From a virus, in IMG/VR virus record IMGVR_UViG_3300020424_000030, positions 1 through 23,322 of that record: 23,322 bases of DNA; one strand, given 5' to 3'. Shown piece by piece: positions 5,670 through 15,500 of the stretch; position 1 is the stretch's first letter, and each line of letters opens with the position of its first letter. A model generated the notes under the pieces. The model made no database searches. It was given only the letters and a program-made list of their open reading frames with translations, and was not told the DNA's origin. The position numbers were made by a program, and so were the translations under genes.

Positions 5670-6076
5670 TAGCTGACATTCCAAACTTCAGACCACTTGT
5701 CATCTATTTCTTTTTGAATTGCTGCAATGTCTGTTTTGATTGCATCTGTTGGAACAGCAAGTTCAGATTCATTGTACTTTTCTTTTACTGCATTGTTCTT
5801 TTCATCCCTAATAACAGCAGCATAATTATCTTGAACAGCTTTAACTGCGGCATCATCTGCAAGAACAAACTTATTATTGTTCTTTGCATTGTAGGCAGAT
5901 AGGTACTCAGCCCAAAAGGTTGCATAAACCTTATCATCTATAAAGTGCCAAGTTACAGGGCTGACATAACCTTCATCTTTACCAGCTCCTGGTTGCGAGG
6001 GTAGGGTTTGTGGATGGACTATCTTATCTTTTGTAAGCGTAGTCTTATATAATTTTCTTGTAATGTTATTAGCCAT
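5669..6076 (-). CDS. Hypothetical protein downstream of the tail fibre
   Basis: A 135-aa soluble protein starts MANNITRKLYKTTLTKDKIV. AAGGAG six bases upstream of ATG 6076 decides this start over the GTG at 6082. It is rich in Asn, Asp, Lys and Ala, with a likely helical C-terminal half (AVKAVQDNYAAVIRDEKNNA, then DAIKTDIAAIQKEIDDKW). No membrane segment and no family I recognise. It starts 10 bases after the stop of the RCC1-like fibre gene and could be a fibre-associated or chaperone protein. That is a guess from position only. Confidence 0.7.
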   Translation of the reverse strand: MANNITRKLYKTTLTKDKIVHPQTLPSQPGAGKDEGYVSPVTWHFIDDKVYATFWAEYLSAYNAKNNNKFVLADDAAVKAVQDNYAAVIRDEKNNAVKEKYNESELAVPTDAIKTDIAAIQKEIDDKWSEVWNVS

Positions 6077-6085
6077 TATCACTCC

Positions 6086-8152
6086 TTATGGGTTAATCTT
6101 ATGCCAGAACCTAAAGTTTGTATTAGTATTGGTTCCGTGTTGATAATAATAGTTGTTGCCAATACCCCACAATGAATTGTCACTAAACCTAGCAAAGTGT
6201 GTCCAGTAACCTGAGTAGTAATGACCTATGGAATATATATCTTCAAACCTAATATCATCAGAACCTAACCACCAAGAGGATTGCCCTGTCAATGTATGTT
6301 GGTTACCACTTGGGTACATGTATGCATTAGTAAAACTTACTGCACTTGTGTTAGCTTGGTAGTCATATGGTGCTGACATATAACCCCATATCCATAGACG
6401 CCCTTGCTTATCTAATCCCCACCAACCAGGTGCATTATATCCACTGGTTCTAAATGGGAAACAAGCTATCATTTCGTTTCTAGGAAACAATACATTGTTA
6501 GTTTGAATCACACCATCAGCAGATGATGTAACTGTTTTAAGCCTATTACTTCCAAAGGTAGTTGTTTGTGGGTCAAGCACTGCACTGTTAGCAGTCGTGT
6601 TGCCTTGCATCAATTGTCCGTGACCGTTGTAGCCAAAAACGTTAAATGACATACCTGTCCTAGATGCAATGGTGTAGGTGTACATATCACCTGGGCCATC
6701 AACACCTGAAGGGTTGCCCTTCCAAGCTACTACACTTGTAGTTGACGCATTGCCACATACTTGTATTGCAGCATAATTTTCTGAACCACCTATTTGAACC
6801 CAAGCTGATTGTGCAGTTGTGTTTCCTTGGCCCAATGCACCATTGGATGCTAGTCCAATTCCATATAGGTTTCCTGATGTGTCAATGTAATACGCATTAG
6901 CATTAATATTACCATTATAATAGTAAGTATTGTTACAAAGTATTTGAGCACAGTTTGTAACAGCTGTCATTTGTGCTGGTGAAGTTCTTGCTGCACCTAG
7001 TGATGATATACTATTAGTATTAGAACCTGTGTGATAAGCATTACCATTACTATCTACAAACATAGTATCATTATATCCTGCAGATATTTGTACAATGTTT
7101 GATAAGCCAGAAATTTTTGTAGGGGTAGTAGCATTGTTTGTGTTGCCTAACCCATGTGAGCCACTGCCTCCCCAACCAAATGCATAGACATCACCATTGT
7201 GTGTAATACAAAAGTAATGTGTGTTACCCATTCCCTGGTAACCTTTAGCATCATTAGTTGCAACACAACTAACTTCCATAGAAACAGAATTTGTTGTAGC
7301 ATCAGGGCCAAAGTAAGGGTTTCTAACTAATTGGAATCTATCAACTGTATCGCCTAAGCCCAACTGGCCCGAGCCGTTTTCGCCCCCGACCCATATGTTG
7401 CCTTTGTTAGTAAGTAAGACAGTAGAATGTGTGTTGAACCATTGTCTTACAAAGTATTCGTCTGCAGCCATACCACCAAATTCCATTGATAGCTGTGCAT
7501 AATGGTGACTCATTTCAAATGAAACAGCATTAGTTCCTGAGCCTAAACCAGGGTGCATATAGCCTGCGGTCATAGGTTCGTGTTTGCTATTAAGCCAATG
7601 TGCTGAAGATGTTGTACAAATCATTTGGTCTGTGTCTCTTTTGACAGGGCCACATCTACCATTAATCATTCCATCTTGTGGAATCCAATCTGCATTTGCA
7701 CCAGACTTACCATTGTATCGAGCTAACCAGGGGTACTTACCATCAGTGCCACCAAGGGTACTGTTGTTAGAGTTAGCATATAAGGGTATATTAGTTGATA
7801 GAATGTCTTGTCCTTCAAATCCACCAACAGTTCCAAAGCCTAATGTGTTTGCACTTGTAACCTTTACAGCAGAACCAACATTACCTACAGGTACTCTAAT
7901 AGCATTGTTACCATCATGGCTAAGTAAGTCACCCGCTGTTGTTAATGGTAGTGTACCATCTGCCATCAAGTTCCAATGTGTAGTGTTACTATTGCTTGGA
8001 GCTCCTGCATTTGTTCCTGTTTTGCTAGTTGTGTTAACATAAATCCAAGAAGAACCAGCGTGTGAAACCACATCATCTGCTTCATAAGTATTGGAATTAC
8101 TAAACGCCCCACGCCAGTGAAACTTAATTTTTCCTAAATCAACGGTTGCCAT
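6086..8152 (-). CDS. Tail fibre with RCC1-like repeat propeller
   Basis: This 688-aa protein has an N-terminal module at about 10-65 (FHWRGAFSNSNTYEADDVVS ... SNTTHWNLMADG), resembling the small carbohydrate-binding or linker repeats of phage fibres. About 250-688 holds roughly seven RCC1-type repeats, each a 'G-x-hydrophobic-aromatic-x-x-G' strand with GQLGLGN-like turns: GNIWVGGENGSGQLGLGD (251), GDVYAFGWGGSGSHGLGN (320), GNAYHTGSN (370), GNLYGIGLASNGALGQGN (427), FNVFGYNGHGQLMQGN (503), GRLWIWGY (584), NSLWGIGN (659). This predicts a seven-bladed beta-propeller, likely the receptor-binding head. AAGGGGG lies before ATG 8152. It directly follows the T7-type fibre-base gene, so the two probably form one adhesion apparatus. 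Binding target unknown. Confidence 0.82.
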   Translation of the reverse strand: MATVDLGKIKFHWRGAFSNSNTYEADDVVSHAGSSWIYVNTTSKTGTNAGAPSNSNTTHWNLMADGTLPLTTAGDLLSHDGNNAIRVPVGNVGSAVKVTSANTLGFGTVGGFEGQDILSTNIPLYANSNNSTLGGTDGKYPWLARYNGKSGANADWIPQDGMINGRCGPVKRDTDQMICTTSSAHWLNSKHEPMTAGYMHPGLGSGTNAVSFEMSHHYAQLSMEFGGMAADEYFVRQWFNTHSTVLLTNKGNIWVGGENGSGQLGLGDTVDRFQLVRNPYFGPDATTNSVSMEVSCVATNDAKGYQGMGNTHYFCITHNGDVYAFGWGGSGSHGLGNTNNATTPTKISGLSNIVQISAGYNDTMFVDSNGNAYHTGSNTNSISSLGAARTSPAQMTAVTNCAQILCNNTYYYNGNINANAYYIDTSGNLYGIGLASNGALGQGNTTAQSAWVQIGGSENYAAIQVCGNASTTSVVAWKGNPSGVDGPGDMYTYTIASRTGMSFNVFGYNGHGQLMQGNTTANSAVLDPQTTTFGSNRLKTVTSSADGVIQTNNVLFPRNEMIACFPFRTSGYNAPGWWGLDKQGRLWIWGYMSAPYDYQANTSAVSFTNAYMYPSGNQHTLTGQSSWWLGSDDIRFEDIYSIGHYYSGYWTHFARFSDNSLWGIGNNYYYQHGTNTNTNFRFWHKINP

Positions 8153-8164
8153 ACATATACCCCC

Positions 8165-9127
8165 TTATGGTAAATCAATTAATAAATGTCCATCACTTGC
8201 CCTTAGTGTCAAGCCTACTGAACCTGTTGCAAAAAAGTATGTGTCATAATCACTTATCTTTAAGTTTTCTGACCCACCTACTAAGGTATGTTCTTGTTGT
8301 AAAATTGTGCGTCCAACAGAATCTGTTGTTGTTTTTACCCCAAAGAACTTTGATGCTACAGCTGTAACACCCGAAACCTGTGTGTTAATAGCCTGTGCTA
8401 CCCGTAAAGGTGTCATACCTTTAGTGTTTTCTGTACCTGCTTCTGCTTCTGTTTGTGAAGCAATTGCATTAAATACACCATCATTACCTGCTGCACCCTG
8501 AGCACCACTAGGTATTGTGAATGTAAAGTCAACATTACCTGTAGTAGAATTAAAAGCAGCAGATGCTTGTGCATTACTCCCTGGTGAACCTGTTGTTGTA
8601 GAACTTACACTAGCAGAACTTATTGCACTGCTACTTACTGTTGGCTCACCATTAGCATCAAAAGATAAATTTTTATTAGCTCTAGTTGTAGCATTTGGTA
8701 TTGTTAAATCAGCTGTGGTTGATTCTGACGGGGGTGCTTTTAATACTCTTTGTATTTTTTCAGCATTATCACCGAGCTTCATAAATGTTGTATCAAAGTC
8801 ATCTTCCAATGATACAGCAGTTATTGAACCGCCTGCTTGATAGTTGTTAGACCTAGATAATGGTAGGTTACTTAGAACAGATACAGTTGTATTGTTAGCA
8901 GGTGCTGTGGTAAATCGTACTACGCCAGTACCATTTGTATTTAATCCTGCTGCACCTGTGCTATTGACAATAGTATAGTCTTGGCTGAATGTTTTCTTTA
9001 CATCATCAACATAGACTTCTATATCACTCGTGCTGTTGACTTGAAATGAAAAACTAAAATCTACATTGTTTCCATTACCCGTTCCGTTGGCACGCCTTAT
9101 AGTATCTGTAAGACTAAATGTAGCCAT
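8165..9127 (-). CDS. Tail fibre with T7 gp17-type N-terminal domain
   Basis: Residues about 18-125 of this 320-aa protein match the T7 tail-fibre N-terminal domain that fixes the fibre to the tail hub: FSFSFQVNSTSDIEVYVDD, then DYTI, GVVRFTTAPANNTTVSV, and SLEDDFDTTFMKLGDNAEKI. A repetitive Ser/Thr/Ala-rich stretch follows, with collagen-like GSPGSNAQAS and IPSGAQGAAGNDGVFNAI. Then comes the fibre linker NTKGMTPLRVAQAI, and the protein ends in VGLTLRASDGHLLIDLP. It is shorter than T7 gp17 (553 aa) and lacks a large distal receptor-binding domain. The adjacent RCC1-like fibre may supply that. GGAG lies about 9 bases before the start. Confidence 0.88.
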   Translation of the reverse strand: MATFSLTDTIRRANGTGNGNNVDFSFSFQVNSTSDIEVYVDDVKKTFSQDYTIVNSTGAAGLNTNGTGVVRFTTAPANNTTVSVLSNLPLSRSNNYQAGGSITAVSLEDDFDTTFMKLGDNAEKIQRVLKAPPSESTTADLTIPNATTRANKNLSFDANGEPTVSSSAISSASVSSTTTGSPGSNAQASAAFNSTTGNVDFTFTIPSGAQGAAGNDGVFNAIASQTEAEAGTENTKGMTPLRVAQAINTQVSGVTAVASKFFGVKTTTDSVGRTILQQEHTLVGGSENLKISDYDTYFFATGSVGLTLRASDGHLLIDLP

Positions 9128-9189
9128 TTTTATTTACTCCGCTACTAGATATACCATTTTTACTTGACATTGTATATTTTTTTTTATTG

Positions 9190-12100
9190 TTATTCGCCAC
9201 TGCCTAAAGCCCTTTCAATATCACTTTGATTTAAATTTACCCCTTGATTCCTTTTCATTAGTTCTATTTTTTGCATAACACTGTTATCAGTTGGTGGTAT
9301 AGGATTGTTTGGTTTTTCACCTGTTAGTTTTTGATGTAAGTCAAATTCATCTTTCAATGCACCATATTGTGGGTGTTTTACATAGGTTAGTTTCTTTGCA
9401 TATATCTTATACAAAGCATCAACCTTTTTAATTTCCCTTATCTTATGACCCCTAGATGATGGTATTTTATTACCTTCTGCATCTGTTATAAAACCACCTT
9501 GTGGGCTAGGCTCATACAAGTATTGGTCTGATTGAAATAATTCTGCAAAGGTTTCTAGGATTGGTGGCGGTGGTTTAACAGCACCAACAACATCTTGTCC
9601 AAACAATTTCTTTGCATATTCTGAAGATGCAGGGTCATTGTAATATTGTTTGTAATCTGCAAAAGCAAAAGAATCTAATTTAATTCCTGGGTCTATTTGG
9701 TCAGACAACCTTGTAAGACCTGTTTGCAAAAAAGCTAATTCTTTATTTACAACATTAGCAGCAGGTTTCTTTATAACTTTAAATGGTGACCAATAGTTCC
9801 AAAATGTACCAGTGGTTTGTGGTACAACTTCACCCCATCTATTTGTGTTAACAGGCTGTGTTTCACTGCAACCAGGTGTTCTAGCACAAGCTTTTTCTAA
9901 CGCTTCATATCCACCAATAATTAGATTATCAAGTTTGTTAAGCCCTGGCACATTAGGATAAATTTCTTTTATGTCACTTGGTTTAGTAAGACTAGGGTTT
10001 GTGCCGCCGCCTGTACCTTCTACTGGTTCACCTGTTCTTTCAAACAAGCCTTTCATACCTTGACCATACATACCAACAGAAGTTACTTGGTCTTTTATTA
10101 TAACACCTGCACTAACTGCCTGTTTTGCTAATATCTGTTGTACTCTTTCAAACTTACTATCTGAATCTGCATAAGGTGTGCCTTGTAGTTCCATAAGTTC
10201 ACCAACCAATTGAATCATAGGTAGTGTTTCAGAAACATAGTTTGTTGTAGCCAAGCCAACATTTAAAACTAAATCATCATGTATCTTAGGGTCATCAATA
10301 TTATAAATTACATCTTTTGTATCTACAGCAAAGGCTATAAGACCACTAATAGGTTCATACCTTGCATAGCTTATCCACTTATATCCACCATCTTCTTGCT
10401 TAACACCTATAGAATAAGGCTCATGTGTTTCAAGCCAGTTAGCTCTTTCCTTTTTTGTTCTAGGGCCGTAGCCTGTTATTGCTATACTATCGCCAAATAT
10501 ACCAGAACCAACAGCCATTAAACCTGTGCCAATTAGTTGACCACTAATTATCTTAGACATAACAGCACGCTTTTCATCACCAGACCCACCCATAAAGACA
10601 GCCTTAAAATTACTAGGCATCATTATTCCAAATGGTGTTCTTTCTGTAATTCTAAGAAATATGTTGGTAGGTGTTTTATAAAAAGGCATCCATATTTTCA
10701 TAATAGGATGATTAATAAAACCTTGGAAATCCCTAAAGAATGCAGGTAAATCATTTTGGAATGTGACATACTTACCAAACTGTACTGCTTCATCAAATGT
10801 ACTATTACTGTGTAAAGCTTTTATATAAGCAGCTGTGGCAAGTGTTTGTGCCTTTTCATCTGGTATGCCTGCTGCTTTACTTTGTTTTAATGAATTAATT
10901 TTTGCAGTTACAGCAAGTTCTTCTATCTTCATACCTCTTGCCATTACCTTAAATACTTCATCCATAGCCACAAGTGGTCTATAGCCTTGCATACGCATCA
11001 TTGCACCAAAGCCATCTATAGCCATACCTGTAACATTATTAAATGTACTAGCATCCCTATCTATGCCAAAGGCTTCAGAGCTTATGGCTTTCATATCCAT
11101 ATCAAGTTTTGTAGCACCATCAGTTAAAGTTCTTTCATGTATAAGTGCGTATTTACCTGCGGTAAATGCCTGCATCATATATTTAAATTGACCCATAAAC
11201 ATTGCATAAGCTTCTTTAGGTTTACCTTCTAAAAGCTTTTCAAATGGTTGTAATTGTAACATTGCAAATTGTCCTACAATGTTAAATGAATGTGTTATGG
11301 GATTTGACAATAAAGCTGATTGATATATTTCTGCCATTGGGTCTAGCAGATACCTACGCATTACAGAACGTTTTGCAAACTCATGTCTTGTTCTATCATT
11401 AGGTGCTCTTTCATAGAAATATAAAAGATTATCAATTGCTTCTTCACCACCATATGCTTCTAAATAATCAATAAGATTGTTTTGAGTTATGTTGCCAGAA
11501 CCAAGCATAACACCTGATTGTTCAAAGACCTGGTTAATAGCACTTATTCTAGCCTTACTTGGTGATGCTGTGATTCTCATTGCTGCTAAACCACGTGCTG
11601 CATCTTCTTGAGCACTAAACAACATTATAGATGCATAACCTTCAAGACTTATGGCTTGAGCTGCTTTTGCTTTGTCTACAACAGAACCTGTTTTTCTAGC
11701 CTTTTTGATAAGACGTTCTGCTTCTAGCTGTAAGGCAACAACTGTTCTTCTAGCAGCTAAAAATTCTGCATCTGTAAAAGGTCTTTCACCAGGTGTTCTT
11801 TGTAATAACATTAGCAATGCATCTGCACTACCAATCATATTTGCATCTTTAATTATATCTGAAAAACCACGTTCACCAATTCTTATAAGCCTTTGACCTG
11901 ATGCAGTAGTTATGTCTTTGTAATGCATATATGTTGCAGATATAATTTCACGTAAGGCAGCATCTGCATCTTTACCCCCACCTGTTTTAATATTTTTTAG
12001 ATTAGGTACAACTACATCACCCTTATCAGAACTATACTTTGTTTTATTATTCTTTAATGGTTGTGATGTTTTAAATGTATTTTGTAGTGATACATCTTTA

Positions 12101-12504
12101 GAATATATTTCTAATTTTTTTAATTCATCTTGGGTTGCAGGTCTAATGTAAACCTTACCAGATTCTTCAACATTAATTAGTGGTGATTCAATACCACCTT
12201 CTTGCATCTTCTTAATGTTGTCTTCTTTTTTTTGTGCATCTTCTAATTGTTTTTGTTTTTGTTTTTTAAGAGCTTCACCTTCTAAAATATCTGGTTGTCT
12301 TATTTCACCTTTCTTTTTACCTTCTGTTTCTGTGTAATCATCAATAAGTTTCTTTGCGCCATCAATAACAGTCTTACTTACTTTTCTTCCTACATTATTA
12401 GCCATAGCAACTTGCACAGGCTTTTCTTCTATAACCTGTTCATCAACTAAATCCTTAGTAGTATTTAAATTATCTACTTCATCATTAGGTGGAATTGCCA
12501 TCAT
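9190..12504 (-). CDS. Large internal virion protein with polyvalent-protein domain
   Basis: In this 1104-aa protein, residues 1-180 are charged and disordered (for example KKQKQKQLEDAQKKEDNIKK). About 395-750 carry a pattern I know from large phage polyvalent proteins: SFNIVGQFAMLQLQPFEKLL (406-425), GYRPLVAMDEVFKVMARGMK (507-526), KYVTFQNDLPAFFRDF, MPFYKTPTNIFLRITERTP (606-624), HEPYSIGV and WISYARYEPISGLIA (710-724). Several amphipathic or hydrophobic helices lie at 580-680. Its place just before the fibre genes and its size match the T7 gp16 position, so ejection with the DNA and membrane passage is the likely role. I see no transglycosylase motif. The start codon could be 12504 or 12501; AAGGA favours either. 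It overlaps the upstream gene by 20 bp. Confidence 0.8.
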   Translation of the reverse strand: MMAIPPNDEVDNLNTTKDLVDEQVIEEKPVQVAMANNVGRKVSKTVIDGAKKLIDDYTETEGKKKGEIRQPDILEGEALKKQKQKQLEDAQKKEDNIKKMQEGGIESPLINVEESGKVYIRPATQDELKKLEIYSKDVSLQNTFKTSQPLKNNKTKYSSDKGDVVVPNLKNIKTGGGKDADAALREIISATYMHYKDITTASGQRLIRIGERGFSDIIKDANMIGSADALLMLLQRTPGERPFTDAEFLAARRTVVALQLEAERLIKKARKTGSVVDKAKAAQAISLEGYASIMLFSAQEDAARGLAAMRITASPSKARISAINQVFEQSGVMLGSGNITQNNLIDYLEAYGGEEAIDNLLYFYERAPNDRTRHEFAKRSVMRRYLLDPMAEIYQSALLSNPITHSFNIVGQFAMLQLQPFEKLLEGKPKEAYAMFMGQFKYMMQAFTAGKYALIHERTLTDGATKLDMDMKAISSEAFGIDRDASTFNNVTGMAIDGFGAMMRMQGYRPLVAMDEVFKVMARGMKIEELAVTAKINSLKQSKAAGIPDEKAQTLATAAYIKALHSNSTFDEAVQFGKYVTFQNDLPAFFRDFQGFINHPIMKIWMPFYKTPTNIFLRITERTPFGIMMPSNFKAVFMGGSGDEKRAVMSKIISGQLIGTGLMAVGSGIFGDSIAITGYGPRTKKERANWLETHEPYSIGVKQEDGGYKWISYARYEPISGLIAFAVDTKDVIYNIDDPKIHDDLVLNVGLATTNYVSETLPMIQLVGELMELQGTPYADSDSKFERVQQILAKQAVSAGVIIKDQVTSVGMYGQGMKGLFERTGEPVEGTGGGTNPSLTKPSDIKEIYPNVPGLNKLDNLIIGGYEALEKACARTPGCSETQPVNTNRWGEVVPQTTGTFWNYWSPFKVIKKPAANVVNKELAFLQTGLTRLSDQIDPGIKLDSFAFADYKQYYNDPASSEYAKKLFGQDVVGAVKPPPPILETFAELFQSDQYLYEPSPQGGFITDAEGNKIPSSRGHKIREIKKVDALYKIYAKKLTYVKHPQYGALKDEFDLHQKLTGEKPNNPIPPTDNSVMQKIELMKRNQGVNLNQSDIERALGSGE

Positions 12505-15500
12505 CTTGTCCTTGGTTATTTGTTATTATTTCTTTACCCATCAATGCAGCAGGTAATGCACTAAACAATGCAAAACCTTTTTTGATTCTGGCTCTAAGCT
12601 CTGGTGTAAGCTCAATGATTCTTACTTTGACCCTTTCACTATTTGCTTCACTTTGACTAAATTGTGCATTGTCACTATCGAATACTTCATTGGCTGGTAC
12701 TAACTCACCCTTTTCACCTATAGTTTTTTGTAATACTTTTGGCAGACCTTTATCATAAAAAGTAAATGTTGGTTTTAGATTAATCATAGGAATTGTTCTT
12801 GCATAATCTAATGTAGGTAAGACAAGGTGTGTAAGTTTTTCATCAGGGTCATTCATTACTATTTCATATAAACCCCTTTTAAGAGCTGCTGTACTTGCCT
12901 TTTCTACATTGTTTATAAAAGGTTCTTCTTGATAAATTGGTTCACCTTTTGCTAATGCATATATGCTTTCTTCAGAAACTTCTTTATGAATATTATTTTT
13001 TACCTTCATTAGTTCTAGCGTTGGTTTTAGGTAAGCAAATGCATAGACATCATCTGTGCTTATAACGTCATTCCAATCATCTATTACAGTGCGTTTGTAT
13101 GGGTGGGAATTATCAGCACTTTCAAAAGCTTTTAAAAAATAATCCCTATACAAAAGCTCTGTGCCAGTTAATACATTTTCTAGATATATTTTAGGGTCTT
13201 GTTCTTGTGATGGATTTAATTGTAATTTTACTTGTGGCGGCAATTCACCATTTTTTCTATAATATTGTATAATGTAATCACCTACCTTTGCCCTATCCCT
13301 AACAGGTATTTCACTAAATTTTTTACCATCTATACGAAATACTTGTGACTTCGTAATATCCATATATTCATCCATACTTAGCTTCTGTACACTATCAGGC
13401 AGTAAGTTATAGAATTCATCTACATTATCTTGTAATGCATCATGCAAATTATCCCTAGTTACAGAGTGGGTGGTTTCAAACCTATCATCAAAATATTGCA
13501 TGTAGTATTGATTCTTTGCACGAACATCATCTATACCTGGTGTTGCAGGTTCTAAGAAATTGTGTTTCTTTTTTATTGCTGTTTCTACTAAAGTTCTAGC
13601 AAGGAAAGGCCCTGAGCCATTAATATTACCAGTAACAAAAGCAGTTAAGAATTGACTAAACTGTGGTTCATCAAGTGATAACATGCTTGTTATATCAAAC
13701 ATTGTTTCAGGCACGTCAGCTGTAGCTTGATTATTAAACAGCACTTTAATTAGTGGGTCTTTATAAGTGCCATCCATTATTGCATTTTTATATTGAACAT
13801 TGGCAGCGTTGTATTCATCTACCCTTTTTTTAGTACGCAACTGTTTGCTATGTTGTTGTGCTACATCACTTTGTATTTCAAATATTACACCAAGGTTCTT
13901 TGCATTAGGGCCAACACCTGTACTATGTGTACCAAATCTTATGTGTACAAATTCATCATCACCAAAGTGTCTACCCCCTCGAATTCGCACACCACCTGGT
14001 TCTGCTTTTTCTGCTATCTTATCAGGGTCTGTAAATGATAAGGTCATTGCATAAAAGTCATCTAGATAATCAGGGGCAGCACCTGAATATTTCATACCCA
14101 TAGGTTCTGTGCCAGTGGGGTTATCAATATCTGTGTCTACATTTCTTTGAGTTGTAGCATTAATATCATAGTCAAATATATCACCAAATTCATTTTGTTG
14201 TTCTTGCGCATATTCATTTAGCCACGAAGCAAATCGTGGGTAGTCATCATATTCTACTGAATTATTAATTCTAAAATCATTCAAGGCTCTAGTAGCTTCT
14301 TCATCTTTTTGACCATTAAGGTACACACCATGTATCATTTCAGAATTACCAAATATGTAGTAACCACTCATTTCATCATATTGCCTTGGTTCATCAGACA
14401 CACCATCCATTACTAAATCCATAGCAAATACATTTGGTTCATCTGAGTTTTGTGCGCCAAAGCCAATGATGTAATTTTTAAAGTTTTTATACTCAACTTC
14501 ACCTGAATCCATTAGAAATTGTGTTAACACTTCATTGTAACCTTCAGGTCTGTCTTGGTAGTTTATTTCACCATAGATACTTTTTTGAGCTTCTAGCATA
14601 TCTTCCTTACCAGTTTCTTCAAATTGGTCTAAAAAGACTTCTTCTGGCTGTCTGTCACTACCACTTTGTTCTGCTTTTCTTGAAACATACGCTAGGTTGC
14701 GATTCATCCACGCTTCAAACTTTCCTTTAACCTCAGGTATGTCATCTATGTAACTGTCTATGAAATTAGACATTTCAATGTTAGCACCTGGTTTGCCTAC
14801 ATTGTCTGACATATATTGTTCAAATGCTAAGTTGTCATAATAATCAAGCTCATGTATTTCAGCATCTAAGGTAGTATTTGTAGCAGTAACTTCACCACCT
14901 TCAACTATAGCGCCAGCTTTTCTTGTAGTGATTTGAACCTGGTTTTCCCTTATGTAATCAACTAAATCTTTTTTATCAAAAGATACATCTTGACCATTAT
15001 TCTTAGCTTTTAATTCATCAATAAAATCATTAACACCAACCCACCTTATTTCATCTTCTTTAACACCCATATTAAGAAGCTGCCCTTTAATATTACCTGT
15101 ATTAAGTCGTGGGCTAAGGTCTTTAGCTTTTGCTAATAGTTGACTATAGAATCCATCTTTATTTAGTTCTGTTAGTAATATGTTTTCATTTATACCTGCA
15201 GCACCTACACTTTTATCTTGGTCAATTTTAGGGCCTGTGTCTTGTTTAGTTTCACTTGTTGTATCTGTGCCTTTGACTACTTCTTCTTCTTCATCAAGAA
15301 CAGCTTCTACTTTTACATTACCATCTTCTTCACCAATTGTAGCTGTTACCTTATCTTTAACATCTTTAAAAACTTCTTTACCTTTTTCTATAACCTTTGC
15401 ACCAAATGGTGAGCCCATCCTTACAAATTCTTCACCTGCTATAGCACCTACTGCTGCACTTGCACCTAACTCAGGCACACTAATTTTTTCTTGTTTGTCT

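Noticed and set aside
7584-8042. 152-aa frame on the + strand opposite the RCC1-like fibre gene
   Set aside because: Shadow of the fibre gene in the antisense frame: no SD, no recognisable domain, and the minus-strand frame is clearly coding.
9114-9170. 18-aa frame on the minus strand (MSSKNGISSSGVNKNGYI) between the 1104-aa gene and the T7-type fibre
   Set aside because: Very short, no ribosome site and it runs into the fibre start; no supporting evidence.
9164-9192. TTGACA followed 17 bases later by TATTGT on the + strand, resembling a sigma70 promoter
   Set aside because: It would run antisense into the fibre genes, lies in an A/T-run where such matches arise by chance, and has no gene to drive.
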